Below, one piece after another: positions 33,999-42,650 of a stretch of 64,000 bases of DNA. This DNA comes from an uncultured Alphaproteobacteria bacterium (GTDB taxonomy: Bacteria > Pseudomonadota > Alphaproteobacteria > HIMB59 > GCA-002718135). The notes below the pieces were generated by a model. That model ran no database searches and had not been told where the DNA came from. It saw nothing but the letters and a program-made list of their open reading frames with translations. Position numbers and translations under genes: made by a program. The stretch is taken from the NCBI GenBank assembly GCA_902573325.1, contig CACGJH010000007.1, positions 30,610 to 94,609 of the forward strand, written 5' to 3'. The number at the start of each line of letters is the position of its first letter. Positions within the stretch are counted from its first letter, which is position 1.

Positions 33999-35636
33999 TT
34001 AATTTTTTAATATCATATCTGATGCTTTTTCTGCTAACATAATTACAGATGCATTTATATTTCCACTTATCATATCTGGGAAAGAAGAAGCATCTACTAC
34101 TCTCAGATTGTCTATTCCTCTAACTTTAAGCTGATTATCAAGTACAGCCATTTTATTATTACTTGAACCCATCGCACAAGTAGATGCAGGATGATGACCT
34201 GTTTGTACATGATTTCGAACTGACTCTTTTAAATCTTCGTCACTTTTGATTTTTTTTCCTGGAAGTAATTCTTCTGAAACAATTTTAGCTAAACTAGGTT
34301 TTGACAATACTTCTCTTGTATGCTTCATCCCTTCTATCATATCTTCCATATCAGATGGATCGATGAACCAATTTGGATTTATATTAAGTTCATCATTAGG
34401 ATTTGAGCTTTTAAGTTTTACATTTCCTGTGCTTTTTGGTCTTAGTAAATTAATTTGAAAGTGTAATCCTGGAAAAGCTTTTTTACCTCTAGAAAAAAAT
34501 AATGAACCAAAATTTAATAAATTATCTAAACTCATAGACCAGTTATCTTTTTCTTCTTTAAAACACATAGGTGTCATAAACACTTGTATTTCAGGCATAT
34601 CTTTTTCTCTTATTGCATGAAATAGATTTGTTGACCAAAAAGGAGCTGCGGCTAATCCTTGTTTAAATAAAATATATTTTAATCCCACAATAATAGCTCT
34701 ATCGATCCTTTGATATTTAGAGAAACTTAAATTGTTGTTTTGAAAAGCCCAATTCATTGGCATAACAGGATGATCGTGAAGGTTTTCACCTACTCCAGGT
34801 AAGTTAATTAATAATTCTATATTTTTTTCTTTTAAATGTTCTTCTGGACCAATTCCTGACAACATTAAACATTTAGGACTACCGAATGCTCCTAAAGATA
34901 ATATTACCTCTGATGATGCATAAACTTCACCATTTGATAAAAGTAATCCTTTAGCTTTATTTTTCTCAATTAAAATTTTTATTACAGATGTATTTTTATA
35001 AATTGTTAAGTTGTTAGGTTTAAATTTCAAATAAGCTTCTGCAGATGATTGTCTTTTTCCCTTCCATACTTTAACATCATATCGGCCTACTCCATTGAGA
35101 TTACCATTGTAAAAATCATTATTAATTTCTGCCCCAGCTTCAACACATGCATCAATAAATGCTTTATCGATAGAATTGTAATTACCAGCTGGTGTAAGCT
35201 TTAAAGGACCTGAATGTGAGTGATATTCATTTTTTTCTCTATGAAAAGCTGAAGCAGATCTTTTGAAATATGGTAATACGTCATTATATGACCAACCCTC
35301 TAAGCCCTTTTGTCTCCACCTATTAAAATCACCTGGAGCGCCTCTCATATAAATCATACCGTTTAAAAGAGAAGATCCACCTAGTCCTTTACCTCTAGGG
35401 TATAAAATTTTTCTATTATTTAAAGAAGGTTGAGGTATTGATTCAAAACCCCAATCAAATTTAGGGTTTCCAAAAATGTATCCGTTACCACCGGGCATTT
35501 GAGTGAATAAACTTTTTCCTGACCCCCCTGCTTCTATCAGTAATACCTTTATATCTTTATTTTCAGATAATCTTGAGGCTAATGTACAGCCAGCAGAACC
35601 TCCTCCTGCTATTATATAGTCAAATGTTTTTTTCAT
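33999..35636 (-). CDS. GMC-family FAD oxidoreductase (choline/alcohol dehydrogenase-like), second copy
   Basis: 545-aa GMC flavoprotein. FAD motif IAGGGSAGCTLASRLS at the N-terminus, GMC signature PRGKGLGGSSLLNGMIYMRG (about residues 80-99), second signature GAFGSPKCLMLSGIGPEE and C-terminal HHPASTCAMG with DASSFPDMISGNINAS. It differs clearly from the GMC protein at 16537, so this is a paralog and not a recent duplicate. It is followed on the same strand by an aldehyde dehydrogenase. Divergent from the HTD2-like gene with a 60-bp gap. Alcohol substrate unknown. Confidence 0.85.
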   Translation of the reverse strand: MKKTFDYIIAGGGSAGCTLASRLSENKDIKVLLIEAGGSGKSLFTQMPGGNGYIFGNPKFDWGFESIPQPSLNNRKILYPRGKGLGGSSLLNGMIYMRGAPGDFNRWRQKGLEGWSYNDVLPYFKRSASAFHREKNEYHSHSGPLKLTPAGNYNSIDKAFIDACVEAGAEINNDFYNGNLNGVGRYDVKVWKGKRQSSAEAYLKFKPNNLTIYKNTSVIKILIEKNKAKGLLLSNGEVYASSEVILSLGAFGSPKCLMLSGIGPEEHLKEKNIELLINLPGVGENLHDHPVMPMNWAFQNNNLSFSKYQRIDRAIIVGLKYILFKQGLAAAPFWSTNLFHAIREKDMPEIQVFMTPMCFKEEKDNWSMSLDNLLNFGSLFFSRGKKAFPGLHFQINLLRPKSTGNVKLKSSNPNDELNINPNWFIDPSDMEDMIEGMKHTREVLSKPSLAKIVSEELLPGKKIKSDEDLKESVRNHVQTGHHPASTCAMGSSNNKMAVLDNQLKVRGIDNLRVVDASSFPDMISGNINASVIMLAEKASDMILKN

Positions 35637-35696
35637 TTTTAAAAAATATAAATTATACTAATAATTAATTTATAAGTAAACTCGAGTAAATTAAAT

Positions 35697-36515
35697 ATGA
35701 ATAATTACAAAGATTGGATCGGAAAGAAAATTTCAAGAAGTGATATTATTACTCCTCGATTAGTTGATCATTTAAAAAAAACAATTGATCAAAACTGTTT
35801 AAGTGATCAAACTGTGCCTGAGGGAATTTTTTTATGTTTATGTCCAGATGTATCTTCAATAATTGATCTAGACAAAGATGGAAATACAAAATTAGGAATT
35901 TTCTTACCTGAGTTACCTTATAAAATTAGAATGTGGGCTGGTGGTAAAATAAAAATATTTGATGAATTTGAAATTGGATCTGAAATTAAAAAAAATTCAA
36001 CAATTTCAAGTATTGAATTTAAAGAAGGTAGATCAGGCAATCTATGCTTTGTAAATATTAATCATGAATATTTAAATAAAAATAAATTAATAATGTCAGA
36101 AGATCAAACTGCTGTTTATAGAGAAAAAATAAATAAAAACTCCATTACTCCTAAAATAAAAGACGAATTAAAATTAATTGATAAAGTAGAAATTTTTAGT
36201 TCATCAACTTTGCTATTTAGATATTCTGCTTTAACTTTTAATGGACATAAGATTCATTATGATAATGATTATACAAAAAATTATGAGGGTCATATGGGAT
36301 TATTAGTCCATGCGCCTCTTCAAGCAACTTATCTTTTAAATCTTGCAAGAAAAAACGAGATTGATTTCAATTCTTTTGAATATAAAGCTACAGCGCCTCT
36401 TGTATATAACAATAATTTTTTTGTAGAAATTGGTGAAAATCGAGATGATGAAATTATTGGAAGAATTCTTAATGAAAAACAAGAAATTACAATGATTGCA
36501 AAATATAAAAAATGA
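35697..36515 (+). CDS. HTD2/MaoC-like dehydratase (mesaconyl-C4-CoA or itaconyl-CoA hydratase family)
   Basis: 272-aa double-hotdog protein. The C-terminal part contains FRYSALTFNGHKIHYDNDY followed by YEGHMGLLVHAPLQATYLL, the pattern of HTD2-like hydratases including mesaconyl-C4-CoA hydratase and itaconyl-CoA hydratase; the N-terminal half is the FAS1-like dehydratase domain. Known members hydrate unsaturated C4/C5 CoA esters. It overlaps the MmgE/PrpD gene by the ATGA tetranucleotide, indicating coupled translation and a shared pathway. Confidence 0.75.
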   Translation: MNNYKDWIGKKISRSDIITPRLVDHLKKTIDQNCLSDQTVPEGIFLCLCPDVSSIIDLDKDGNTKLGIFLPELPYKIRMWAGGKIKIFDEFEIGSEIKKNSTISSIEFKEGRSGNLCFVNINHEYLNKNKLIMSEDQTAVYREKINKNSITPKIKDELKLIDKVEIFSSSTLLFRYSALTFNGHKIHYDNDYTKNYEGHMGLLVHAPLQATYLLNLARKNEIDFNSFEYKATAPLVYNNNFFVEIGENRDDEIIGRILNEKQEITMIAKYKK

Positions 36516-37837
36516 GTTTTCATAAAAAATTTTGTAATTGGGCATCACAAAAAAAAATTAATATCAATAAGGTAACTTATAAAAGAGCAGAAAATGCATT
36601 CATAGATACCCTAGCTTGTATATTATCAGGTGTTAAAGAAAAACAATCAAAGGTTGCCTTAAAATACTGTCTAGAAAATAATTATTCAAAAACCATTAAG
36701 ATATTTGGTGGAGGAAAAAAATTATCTATTTCTGCAGCATGTTTTTTACATGGAGTCAGATCAGCGTCTATAGACTTTGATGATTACGAATATGTTGCAG
36801 GATCTCATCCTAGTGCGCCAATTTTTTCAGCTCTTATATCTATTGCTCAAATGAAAAACATTTCAATTGAGGAAATATATCAGGGATGGGTAGTAGGATA
36901 TGAATTAATTATAAAATTAGGACAAGCACTAAGCTATGATCATTATTATAAAGGATGGCATTCAGCAAACACAATAGGTGTGGTTGGAACGGCTGCAGCA
37001 GTATCTAAAGTGTTAAAATTAAATGCAGATCAAATGGCAAATGCAATTTCTATTGCAACAAGTTTTTCATCTGGTTTAAAACAGCAATTCGGCACAGATA
37101 TAAAAGCTTTTCATGTAGGGTTTGCCTCTCAGGCAGGGGTACAGTCAGCCTTACTTGCAAAAAATGGAGGGACAGCTAATCAAGATATTTGGAATATTGA
37201 GAGAGGATTTATTGAATTGTATGGTAGTAAATTTTCTAAAAAATTAAATAATAATTTTAAAAGATCAGATTTAGGAAATGCAATAATTAAATTTCCAAAT
37301 TTCATTAAGTTTTGGCCAGTTTGTAGTTATTCACAAAGAGTAATACAAGGAGGATTAATTTTAAATAAAAAAATTTTTATAAAAAAAAATATTAAATCTA
37401 TTACAATTGAGTTTCCAGAACCTTGGTTCAGAGTATCAAAATTTCATATACCTAAAAATTCTACTGAAGCTAGATTTTCATTGAGTTATTGTTTAGCAAC
37501 TGCTCTCATTAATGGTAAATTTGATTTAAGTAGTTTAAATATTTCCAAAAATAAAAAAAGTTTAAATTTGGTTAAAAAAATTAAACTAGTCACTTACAAA
37601 GTGCCAAATAATTTTGAAGATTATGACCCTAAGTATCCTGATATAATTAAAGTAATAATGAATGATGGAAGTATATTGATTGAAAAAATATCACATATTA
37701 AAGGAGGGAAAAATAACCCTTTAAAAGACGAAGATATTGATAATAAATTTTTAATGTGTGGAGGTAAAAAAAATACTTTAAATAAAATAAGAAATCAAAA
37801 ATATAAGAAGAAAAATTTAAAAGAAATAATTTTTTAA
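36512..37837 (+). CDS. MmgE/PrpD family protein
   Basis: 441 aa, the usual family length. Recognisable segments are DTLACILSGV near residue 32, SASIDFDDYEYVAGSHPSAPIFSALISIA (read in parts) with the DD and GSHPS core, and YYKGWHSANTIGVVGTAAA with the W-H-x-x-x-T-x-G motif; ATSFSSGLKQQFGTDIKAFHVG follows. Family members include 2-methylcitrate dehydratase and cis-aconitate decarboxylase. Coupling to an HTD2-like hydratase hints at itaconate/mesaconate or related dicarboxylate chemistry, but the enzymes of the family are diverse. Confidence 0.8.
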   Translation: MSFHKKFCNWASQKKININKVTYKRAENAFIDTLACILSGVKEKQSKVALKYCLENNYSKTIKIFGGGKKLSISAACFLHGVRSASIDFDDYEYVAGSHPSAPIFSALISIAQMKNISIEEIYQGWVVGYELIIKLGQALSYDHYYKGWHSANTIGVVGTAAAVSKVLKLNADQMANAISIATSFSSGLKQQFGTDIKAFHVGFASQAGVQSALLAKNGGTANQDIWNIERGFIELYGSKFSKKLNNNFKRSDLGNAIIKFPNFIKFWPVCSYSQRVIQGGLILNKKIFIKKNIKSITIEFPEPWFRVSKFHIPKNSTEARFSLSYCLATALINGKFDLSSLNISKNKKSLNLVKKIKLVTYKVPNNFEDYDPKYPDIIKVIMNDGSILIEKISHIKGGKNNPLKDEDIDNKFLMCGGKKNTLNKIRNQKYKKKNLKEIIF

Positions 37838-37838
37838 T

Positions 37839-38699
37839 TTAGCTATTTTTTCTTTCTCTGTAAGCTATAAATATTCCGGTACTAATAATTATTGTTCCCC
37901 CTAAATAAATACTTAAAGTTGGAACCTCAGAATAAATTAAATATCCCATAAATCCTACAAATATAAAAGATGAGTATTCAAAGGGTGAAGTAATTGCAAC
38001 ATCTGCGTATTTAGCTGCTTGAGACATAAATAAATGTCCTAGTGATCCCATCACGCCTAAACTCATAGCAAAAATTAATTGAATTCCATTTGGCATAATA
38101 AAATTATCAGGGAAAAATATTATTGACGTAATTAATAATGCAAAAGAGTAATAAAAAACAATTGCAACACTGGAATCAGTACTCATTACTGATCTAGTTG
38201 ATAAATAAACGGAAGCCATAAAAGCAGCAGATATTAGAGGATAGAGTGTTTCTAATTTGAACAAATCAGTCCCAGGTTTAACAATAATTAACACACCAAT
38301 AAAACCAATTAATATTGCAGTTGTTCTAAAAATCCCAATTCTCTCGCCAAGTATTGGTACAGCAAGAAAAGCAGCAATAATGGGAGCAGAATGTGCAATA
38401 GCAATATTCTCAGATAACATTAAATGATTAATTCCGTAAATATAGAATACAACACAAGCAGAAGCAGAAAGAGCTCGGATAGCATGCCCAACTGGTTTTT
38501 TAGTTTTTAACTTATCAAACCCAAAATACATTGCTAAAAAAGTTGCAATGATACTTCCACTTAGTGCTCTGAAGAATATTGATTCCCATACAGGGAAATG
38601 AAAGCTTAAATATTTATACGTGATATCATTTATACTGAGACAAAACATGGACAATAACATGAAAGTAATTCCCAAGAGATTATTATTTTTCGATTTCAT
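37839..38699 (-). CDS. DMT-superfamily transporter (EamA domains)
   Basis: 286-aa inner-membrane protein with ten hydrophobic segments in two EamA repeats, ending in a short basic tail (AYRERKNS). LGERIGIFRTTAILIGFIGVLIIVKPG marks the end of the first repeat. Such proteins export or import metabolites, amino acids or SAM; the substrate is not readable. It is convergent with the MmgE gene and divergent from the oxygenase gene (50 bp). Confidence 0.82.
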   Translation of the reverse strand: MKSKNNNLLGITFMLLSMFCLSINDITYKYLSFHFPVWESIFFRALSGSIIATFLAMYFGFDKLKTKKPVGHAIRALSASACVVFYIYGINHLMLSENIAIAHSAPIIAAFLAVPILGERIGIFRTTAILIGFIGVLIIVKPGTDLFKLETLYPLISAAFMASVYLSTRSVMSTDSSVAIVFYYSFALLITSIIFFPDNFIMPNGIQLIFAMSLGVMGSLGHLFMSQAAKYADVAITSPFEYSSFIFVGFMGYLIYSEVPTLSIYLGGTIIISTGIFIAYRERKNS

Positions 38700-38749
38700 T
38701 AATTTGTTAAATATACTAAGATAATTTATTCAGATATAAATATTTCAAA

Positions 38750-39889
38750 ATGAGTAGTAAATATAATGTAAAAAAATTAGAAAAAAAGAATGACCATTTA
38801 AGTATTTTGTGGAAAGATAATTTTGAAAGTAAATTCCATTTTATGTGGTTAAGAGATAATTGTCCAACAGCAATACATCCTACTGCTAATATGCGAGTCT
38901 TTAATATTTTAACTGTTAGTAAAAATATATTTCCTAAAAAGTATAAAATTGAAAAAAATAAACTCAATATTGATTGGAGTGAAGGTGATCATAGTAGCAT
39001 ATTCAATTTAAAATGGTTAAGAGATCATTGTTATACCGAAATAAATAATCGAAAATATAAATCACCTTATGTTTTTTGGGATGGTAAATTAAAAAAAAAT
39101 TTAAAGAAAATTATTGTTGATCATAATAGTGTAATAAAAAATGACAAACATTTAAGTAAATGGTTAAATTTACTTCATACTTATGGTTTTGCATTAATCA
39201 AAAATGCCCCAACTAGCAAAAAATCAGCATTCAAAATATTAAATAGAATAAGCCATCATAGAGAAACATTTTTTGGTACACCATTTGAAGTAATTAATAT
39301 TCCAAAGCCAAATAACACCGCTTATACGGCAGATGCATTAAGAAATCATACCGACTTACCTTATTTTGAATATGCTCCTGGTTATCAGTTTCTCCATTGT
39401 TTAGTAAATGAAGCTAATGGTGGATTATCATCTGTTGTAGATGGTTTTGCAGTTGCAAATTATTTAAAAAAAAATGAAAAAGAAGTTTTTAATATTTTAA
39501 CAAAAACTCACGTTAAATTCAAAGATACTGATTATACTCAAAAAGCTGTCAGAATTCTTCATTCACCAATAATAACACTTACAAAAGATAATGATTTCAA
39601 TGATATTAGATTTAGTATGGCTGCAATGGGAGCAGTTGATATTGATCCAAAAAAAATGAAAAAATTTTATGATGCTTACCAATATTTTGCTTCATTGCTT
39701 CAAAACAAAAAATTTAAAATTGATTTTAGATTAGAGGCAGGTGATATATTTTGCTTTAACAATAGAAGAGTATTACATGGGAGGACTGAATTTGATCCAA
39801 ACTCTGGGAATAGACATCTTCAAGGATATTATATTGAAAGAGATGAAATAATAGGAAGATTAAATTATTTTAATAATATTAAAGTTTAG
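38750..39889 (+). CDS. 2-oxoglutarate/Fe(II) dioxygenase, gamma-butyrobetaine hydroxylase / TMLH / TmpA-like
   Basis: 379 aa with an N-terminal GBBH-like domain (residues about 10-100; FMWLRDNCPT and WLRDHCYTE) and a C-terminal TauD/BBOX double-stranded beta-helix. Iron ligands are seen as the H-x-D in NHTDLPYFEY and the distal His in RRVLHGRTEF, with the 2OG-binding arginine downstream. The N-terminal zinc cluster of BBOX (several Cys) is only partly present: one Cys, then T-A-I-H instead of further cysteines. Family members hydroxylate gamma-butyrobetaine, trimethyllysine or trimethylaminoethylphosphonate. The carnitine-type genes at 11.5-13.8 kb make gamma-butyrobetaine a plausible substrate. 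Confidence 0.8.
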   Translation: MSSKYNVKKLEKKNDHLSILWKDNFESKFHFMWLRDNCPTAIHPTANMRVFNILTVSKNIFPKKYKIEKNKLNIDWSEGDHSSIFNLKWLRDHCYTEINNRKYKSPYVFWDGKLKKNLKKIIVDHNSVIKNDKHLSKWLNLLHTYGFALIKNAPTSKKSAFKILNRISHHRETFFGTPFEVINIPKPNNTAYTADALRNHTDLPYFEYAPGYQFLHCLVNEANGGLSSVVDGFAVANYLKKNEKEVFNILTKTHVKFKDTDYTQKAVRILHSPIITLTKDNDFNDIRFSMAAMGAVDIDPKKMKKFYDAYQYFASLLQNKKFKIDFRLEAGDIFCFNNRRVLHGRTEFDPNSGNRHLQGYYIERDEIIGRLNYFNNIKV

Positions 39890-39890
39890 A

Positions 39891-41321
39891 TCATTCCCAT
39901 CCACAGATAGTTTTAATTTCTAAATATTCTTCTAGACCCCAATCACCTCCCTCTCTTCCATTACCAGATTGCTTATAACCCCCAAAAGGAGTTCCTGGAT
40001 CAGCTGTATTTCCATTTATATAAACACCTCCTGATCTAAATTTTCTTGCAACTCTTTTTGCCTTCTCTTTATCTTGAGTTTGCACGTAGTTACCTAGTCC
40101 ATAGGATGTATCGTTAACAATTGATACAGCTTCATCTTCATCTTCAAATGGAATTATAGAAAGAACTGGTCCAAAAATCTCTTCTTTTGCTATTCTCATA
40201 TCATTAGTTACATCTGTGAAAATTGTTGGCTTAACAAAATAACCTTTATCAAGCCCGTTTGGTTTTTCAGGACCTCCAGCTACGAGTGTGGCACCCTCTT
40301 TTATACCACTATTAATTAGATCAATAATTTTATCATATTGTGTTTTAGAAATAACTGGACCGATATGATTTCCACTCTTAGAAGCAATATCAACTTTAAT
40401 ATTATTTGCTTCATTAGCCGCCTCTTCTATTGCTCTTTTATAGATTGATTTTTCAACTAGCATTCTTGTTGGTGCATCACAAGATTGACCAGAATTACTC
40501 ATGATATTCCTAACACCTTCTCTTACTGCTTCTGGATGTGAATCACTAAAAACAATATTACCCCCCTTACCTCCTAATTCTAAACAAACTTTTTTAATAG
40601 TATCTGCAGCATTTTTAGAAATAAGTTTTCCTGCTCTTGTTGATCCAGTAAAGGAAATCATATCAATATCTTTATGTGAGGATAGATCAGTTCCAACACC
40701 TGCTCCATCACCATTTATTAAATTAAAAACACCTGAAGGAAAACCTGCTTCATGTATTATATCTGCAAAAAGTACTCCTGATAAAGGTGCTATTTCAGAT
40801 GGTTTTAATATCATTGTGCAGCCAGTTGCTAATGCTGGAATTACTTTCAAAGTAATTTGATTAATTGGCCAATTCCATGGTGTTATTAATCCACAGACTC
40901 CAATTGGTTCATACACAATATAATTATTTGATTTATTATTAAATTTAGTTTCGAATTCAAAATTTTTTAATCTTAAAATAAAATCATTTATATGGTCTGC
41001 TCCTGAAGCAGTTTGTGCTGAAGAAGACCAATCTAATGGCGCTCCCATCTCCATAGACATTGTTTCTGTAATTTCATCCCATCTATTTTTATAAATCTTG
41101 AGTAAATTTTCTAGTAAACTAATTTTTTCATTTTTATCTGTCTGACTCCACAAAAGGAATGCTTTCTTTGCAGCACTTACTGCTAGATCTACATCTTTTT
41201 TAGATCCTAAAGAAATAAAGGCGTAGGGTTCTTCATTAGAAGGATTAACAACCTCAAAATCATTCTTTATAATTGGATTAACCCATGTACCATTTATATA
41301 AAATTTTCGTTTATCAATCAT
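39891..41321 (-). CDS. NAD(P)-dependent aldehyde dehydrogenase, second copy
   Basis: 476-aa ALDH. FTGSTRAGKLI (cofactor loop), LELGGKGGNIVF (general base Glu) and SNSGQSCDAPTRML (catalytic Cys, about residue 276) are intact. It is convergent with the BBOX-like oxygenase gene (1 bp apart) and divergent from the class V PLP enzyme. It could oxidise 4-trimethylaminobutyraldehyde or a gamma-glutamyl aminobutyraldehyde, both missing steps in neighbouring routes; neither is proven. Confidence 0.85.
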   Translation of the reverse strand: MIDKRKFYINGTWVNPIIKNDFEVVNPSNEEPYAFISLGSKKDVDLAVSAAKKAFLLWSQTDKNEKISLLENLLKIYKNRWDEITETMSMEMGAPLDWSSSAQTASGADHINDFILRLKNFEFETKFNNKSNNYIVYEPIGVCGLITPWNWPINQITLKVIPALATGCTMILKPSEIAPLSGVLFADIIHEAGFPSGVFNLINGDGAGVGTDLSSHKDIDMISFTGSTRAGKLISKNAADTIKKVCLELGGKGGNIVFSDSHPEAVREGVRNIMSNSGQSCDAPTRMLVEKSIYKRAIEEAANEANNIKVDIASKSGNHIGPVISKTQYDKIIDLINSGIKEGATLVAGGPEKPNGLDKGYFVKPTIFTDVTNDMRIAKEEIFGPVLSIIPFEDEDEAVSIVNDTSYGLGNYVQTQDKEKAKRVARKFRSGGVYINGNTADPGTPFGGYKQSGNGREGGDWGLEEYLEIKTICGWE

Positions 41322-41399
41322 TATTCAAAGATATTTTTATTAAATATCCATTTATTTTTTTTTATATTAGAATAAAAGAATATACGATAAGAGAAAAAA

Positions 41400-42647
41400 T
41401 TGACACTAGAAAATATTAAACTTGATATAGATTACGTAAGATCACAATTCCCAGCTTTTAAAGATCCTCTTTCAAAAGATTGGTCTTTTTTTGAAAATGC
41501 GGGGGGGAGTTATGTTCCAAAGAATGTAATTGATAGGTTAACTGAGTTCATGACCGCTACTAAAGTACAACCATATGCTGAATACCCAATGTCAAAAATA
41601 GCCGGTAATAATATGGATAAGGCAACTGAATTATTTGCAAAAATGATAAATGCTAAAAATAATGAGATTTTAATTGGAGGATCTACTTCTATAAATTTAT
41701 ATGTATTATCAAATGCTCTAAAAAAATATTTATCTCCAGGTGATGAAGTAATAGTAACTAATCAAGATCATGAGGCAAATATTAGCCCATGGAGAAGATT
41801 GAGTGAAAATGGTGCTAAGATTGTTGAGTGGAAATTTAACTTATCTAACCATGAATTAGAAATATCTGAATTAGAAAAATTGATTACTTCTAAAACTAAA
41901 ATTTTAGCAGTAACTCACTGCTCAAATATTGTTGGATCAATAAATAATTTAAAAAAAATAAGCGATTTGGCACATAAAAATAATATAATAATTATTGGTG
42001 ATGGAGTTTCATATGCACCCCATGGTTTTCCAAATGTTAAAGAGCTTGGTGTAGATTTCTATACATTTAGTCTTTATAAAACATATGGACCACATCTTGC
42101 TTTATTATATGGGAAAGAAGAAATATTAAGAGATTTACCTAATCAAAATCATGAATTCTTAAAGAATCAATATCCTTACACAATAAATCCAGGGGGTCCA
42201 AACCATGAGGAATTAGTATCTTTAATTGGAATATACGAATATTATGAGAATTTATATAAACATCATTTTGATGATACAAATTTAGGTATTCTTCAAAAAA
42301 TTGATAAAATTAATAATCTAATTTCAAATCATGAGGAAATTATTGCTAATCCAATATTGGACTACATAAATAAGAGAGAGGATTTAAGACTAATTGGTAA
42401 AAGTACAATTGAAAATAAAAATAGAGCTCCCACAATATCATTTACTTCAAAAAAGAAAAGTTCCAAGGAAATAAGCAATTTTTTGATAAAAAATAAAATT
42501 GCAACCAGAAATGATAATTTCTATGCTTGGAGATGTCTAAACCATTTAGGTATAGATAATGATGATGGTGTTGTGAGAATTAGTTTAGTTCACTACAATA
42601 CTAAAAAAGAAACAGAAAAGTTAATTAAAGTTTTAGAACAATTTTAA
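41400..42647 (+). CDS. Class V aminotransferase-fold PLP protein (cysteine desulfurase-like, lacking the desulfurase Cys)
   Basis: 415 aa, initiated at TTG (41400). The PLP lysine is in FSLYKTYGPHLALLYG (about residue 229), and TNQDHEANISPW plus VTHCSNIVGSINNL match the class V fold. In desulfurases the mobile loop reads R-x-G-H-H-C; here the equivalent is ATRNDNFYAWRC, with Tyr at the aligned position, so persulfide chemistry is unlikely. It resembles the VC1184-type branch of unknown function. It is the last catabolic-type gene before the polysaccharide locus, convergent with the WecA-like gene. Confidence 0.78.
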   Translation: MTLENIKLDIDYVRSQFPAFKDPLSKDWSFFENAGGSYVPKNVIDRLTEFMTATKVQPYAEYPMSKIAGNNMDKATELFAKMINAKNNEILIGGSTSINLYVLSNALKKYLSPGDEVIVTNQDHEANISPWRRLSENGAKIVEWKFNLSNHELEISELEKLITSKTKILAVTHCSNIVGSINNLKKISDLAHKNNIIIIGDGVSYAPHGFPNVKELGVDFYTFSLYKTYGPHLALLYGKEEILRDLPNQNHEFLKNQYPYTINPGGPNHEELVSLIGIYEYYENLYKHHFDDTNLGILQKIDKINNLISNHEEIIANPILDYINKREDLRLIGKSTIENKNRAPTISFTSKKKSSKEISNFLIKNKIATRNDNFYAWRCLNHLGIDNDDGVVRISLVHYNTKKETEKLIKVLEQF

Positions 42648-42650
42648 TTA

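Noticed and set aside
41400..42647. SufS/IscS cysteine desulfurase
   Set aside because: Tyr at the aligned catalytic Cys position and no suf or isc neighbours.
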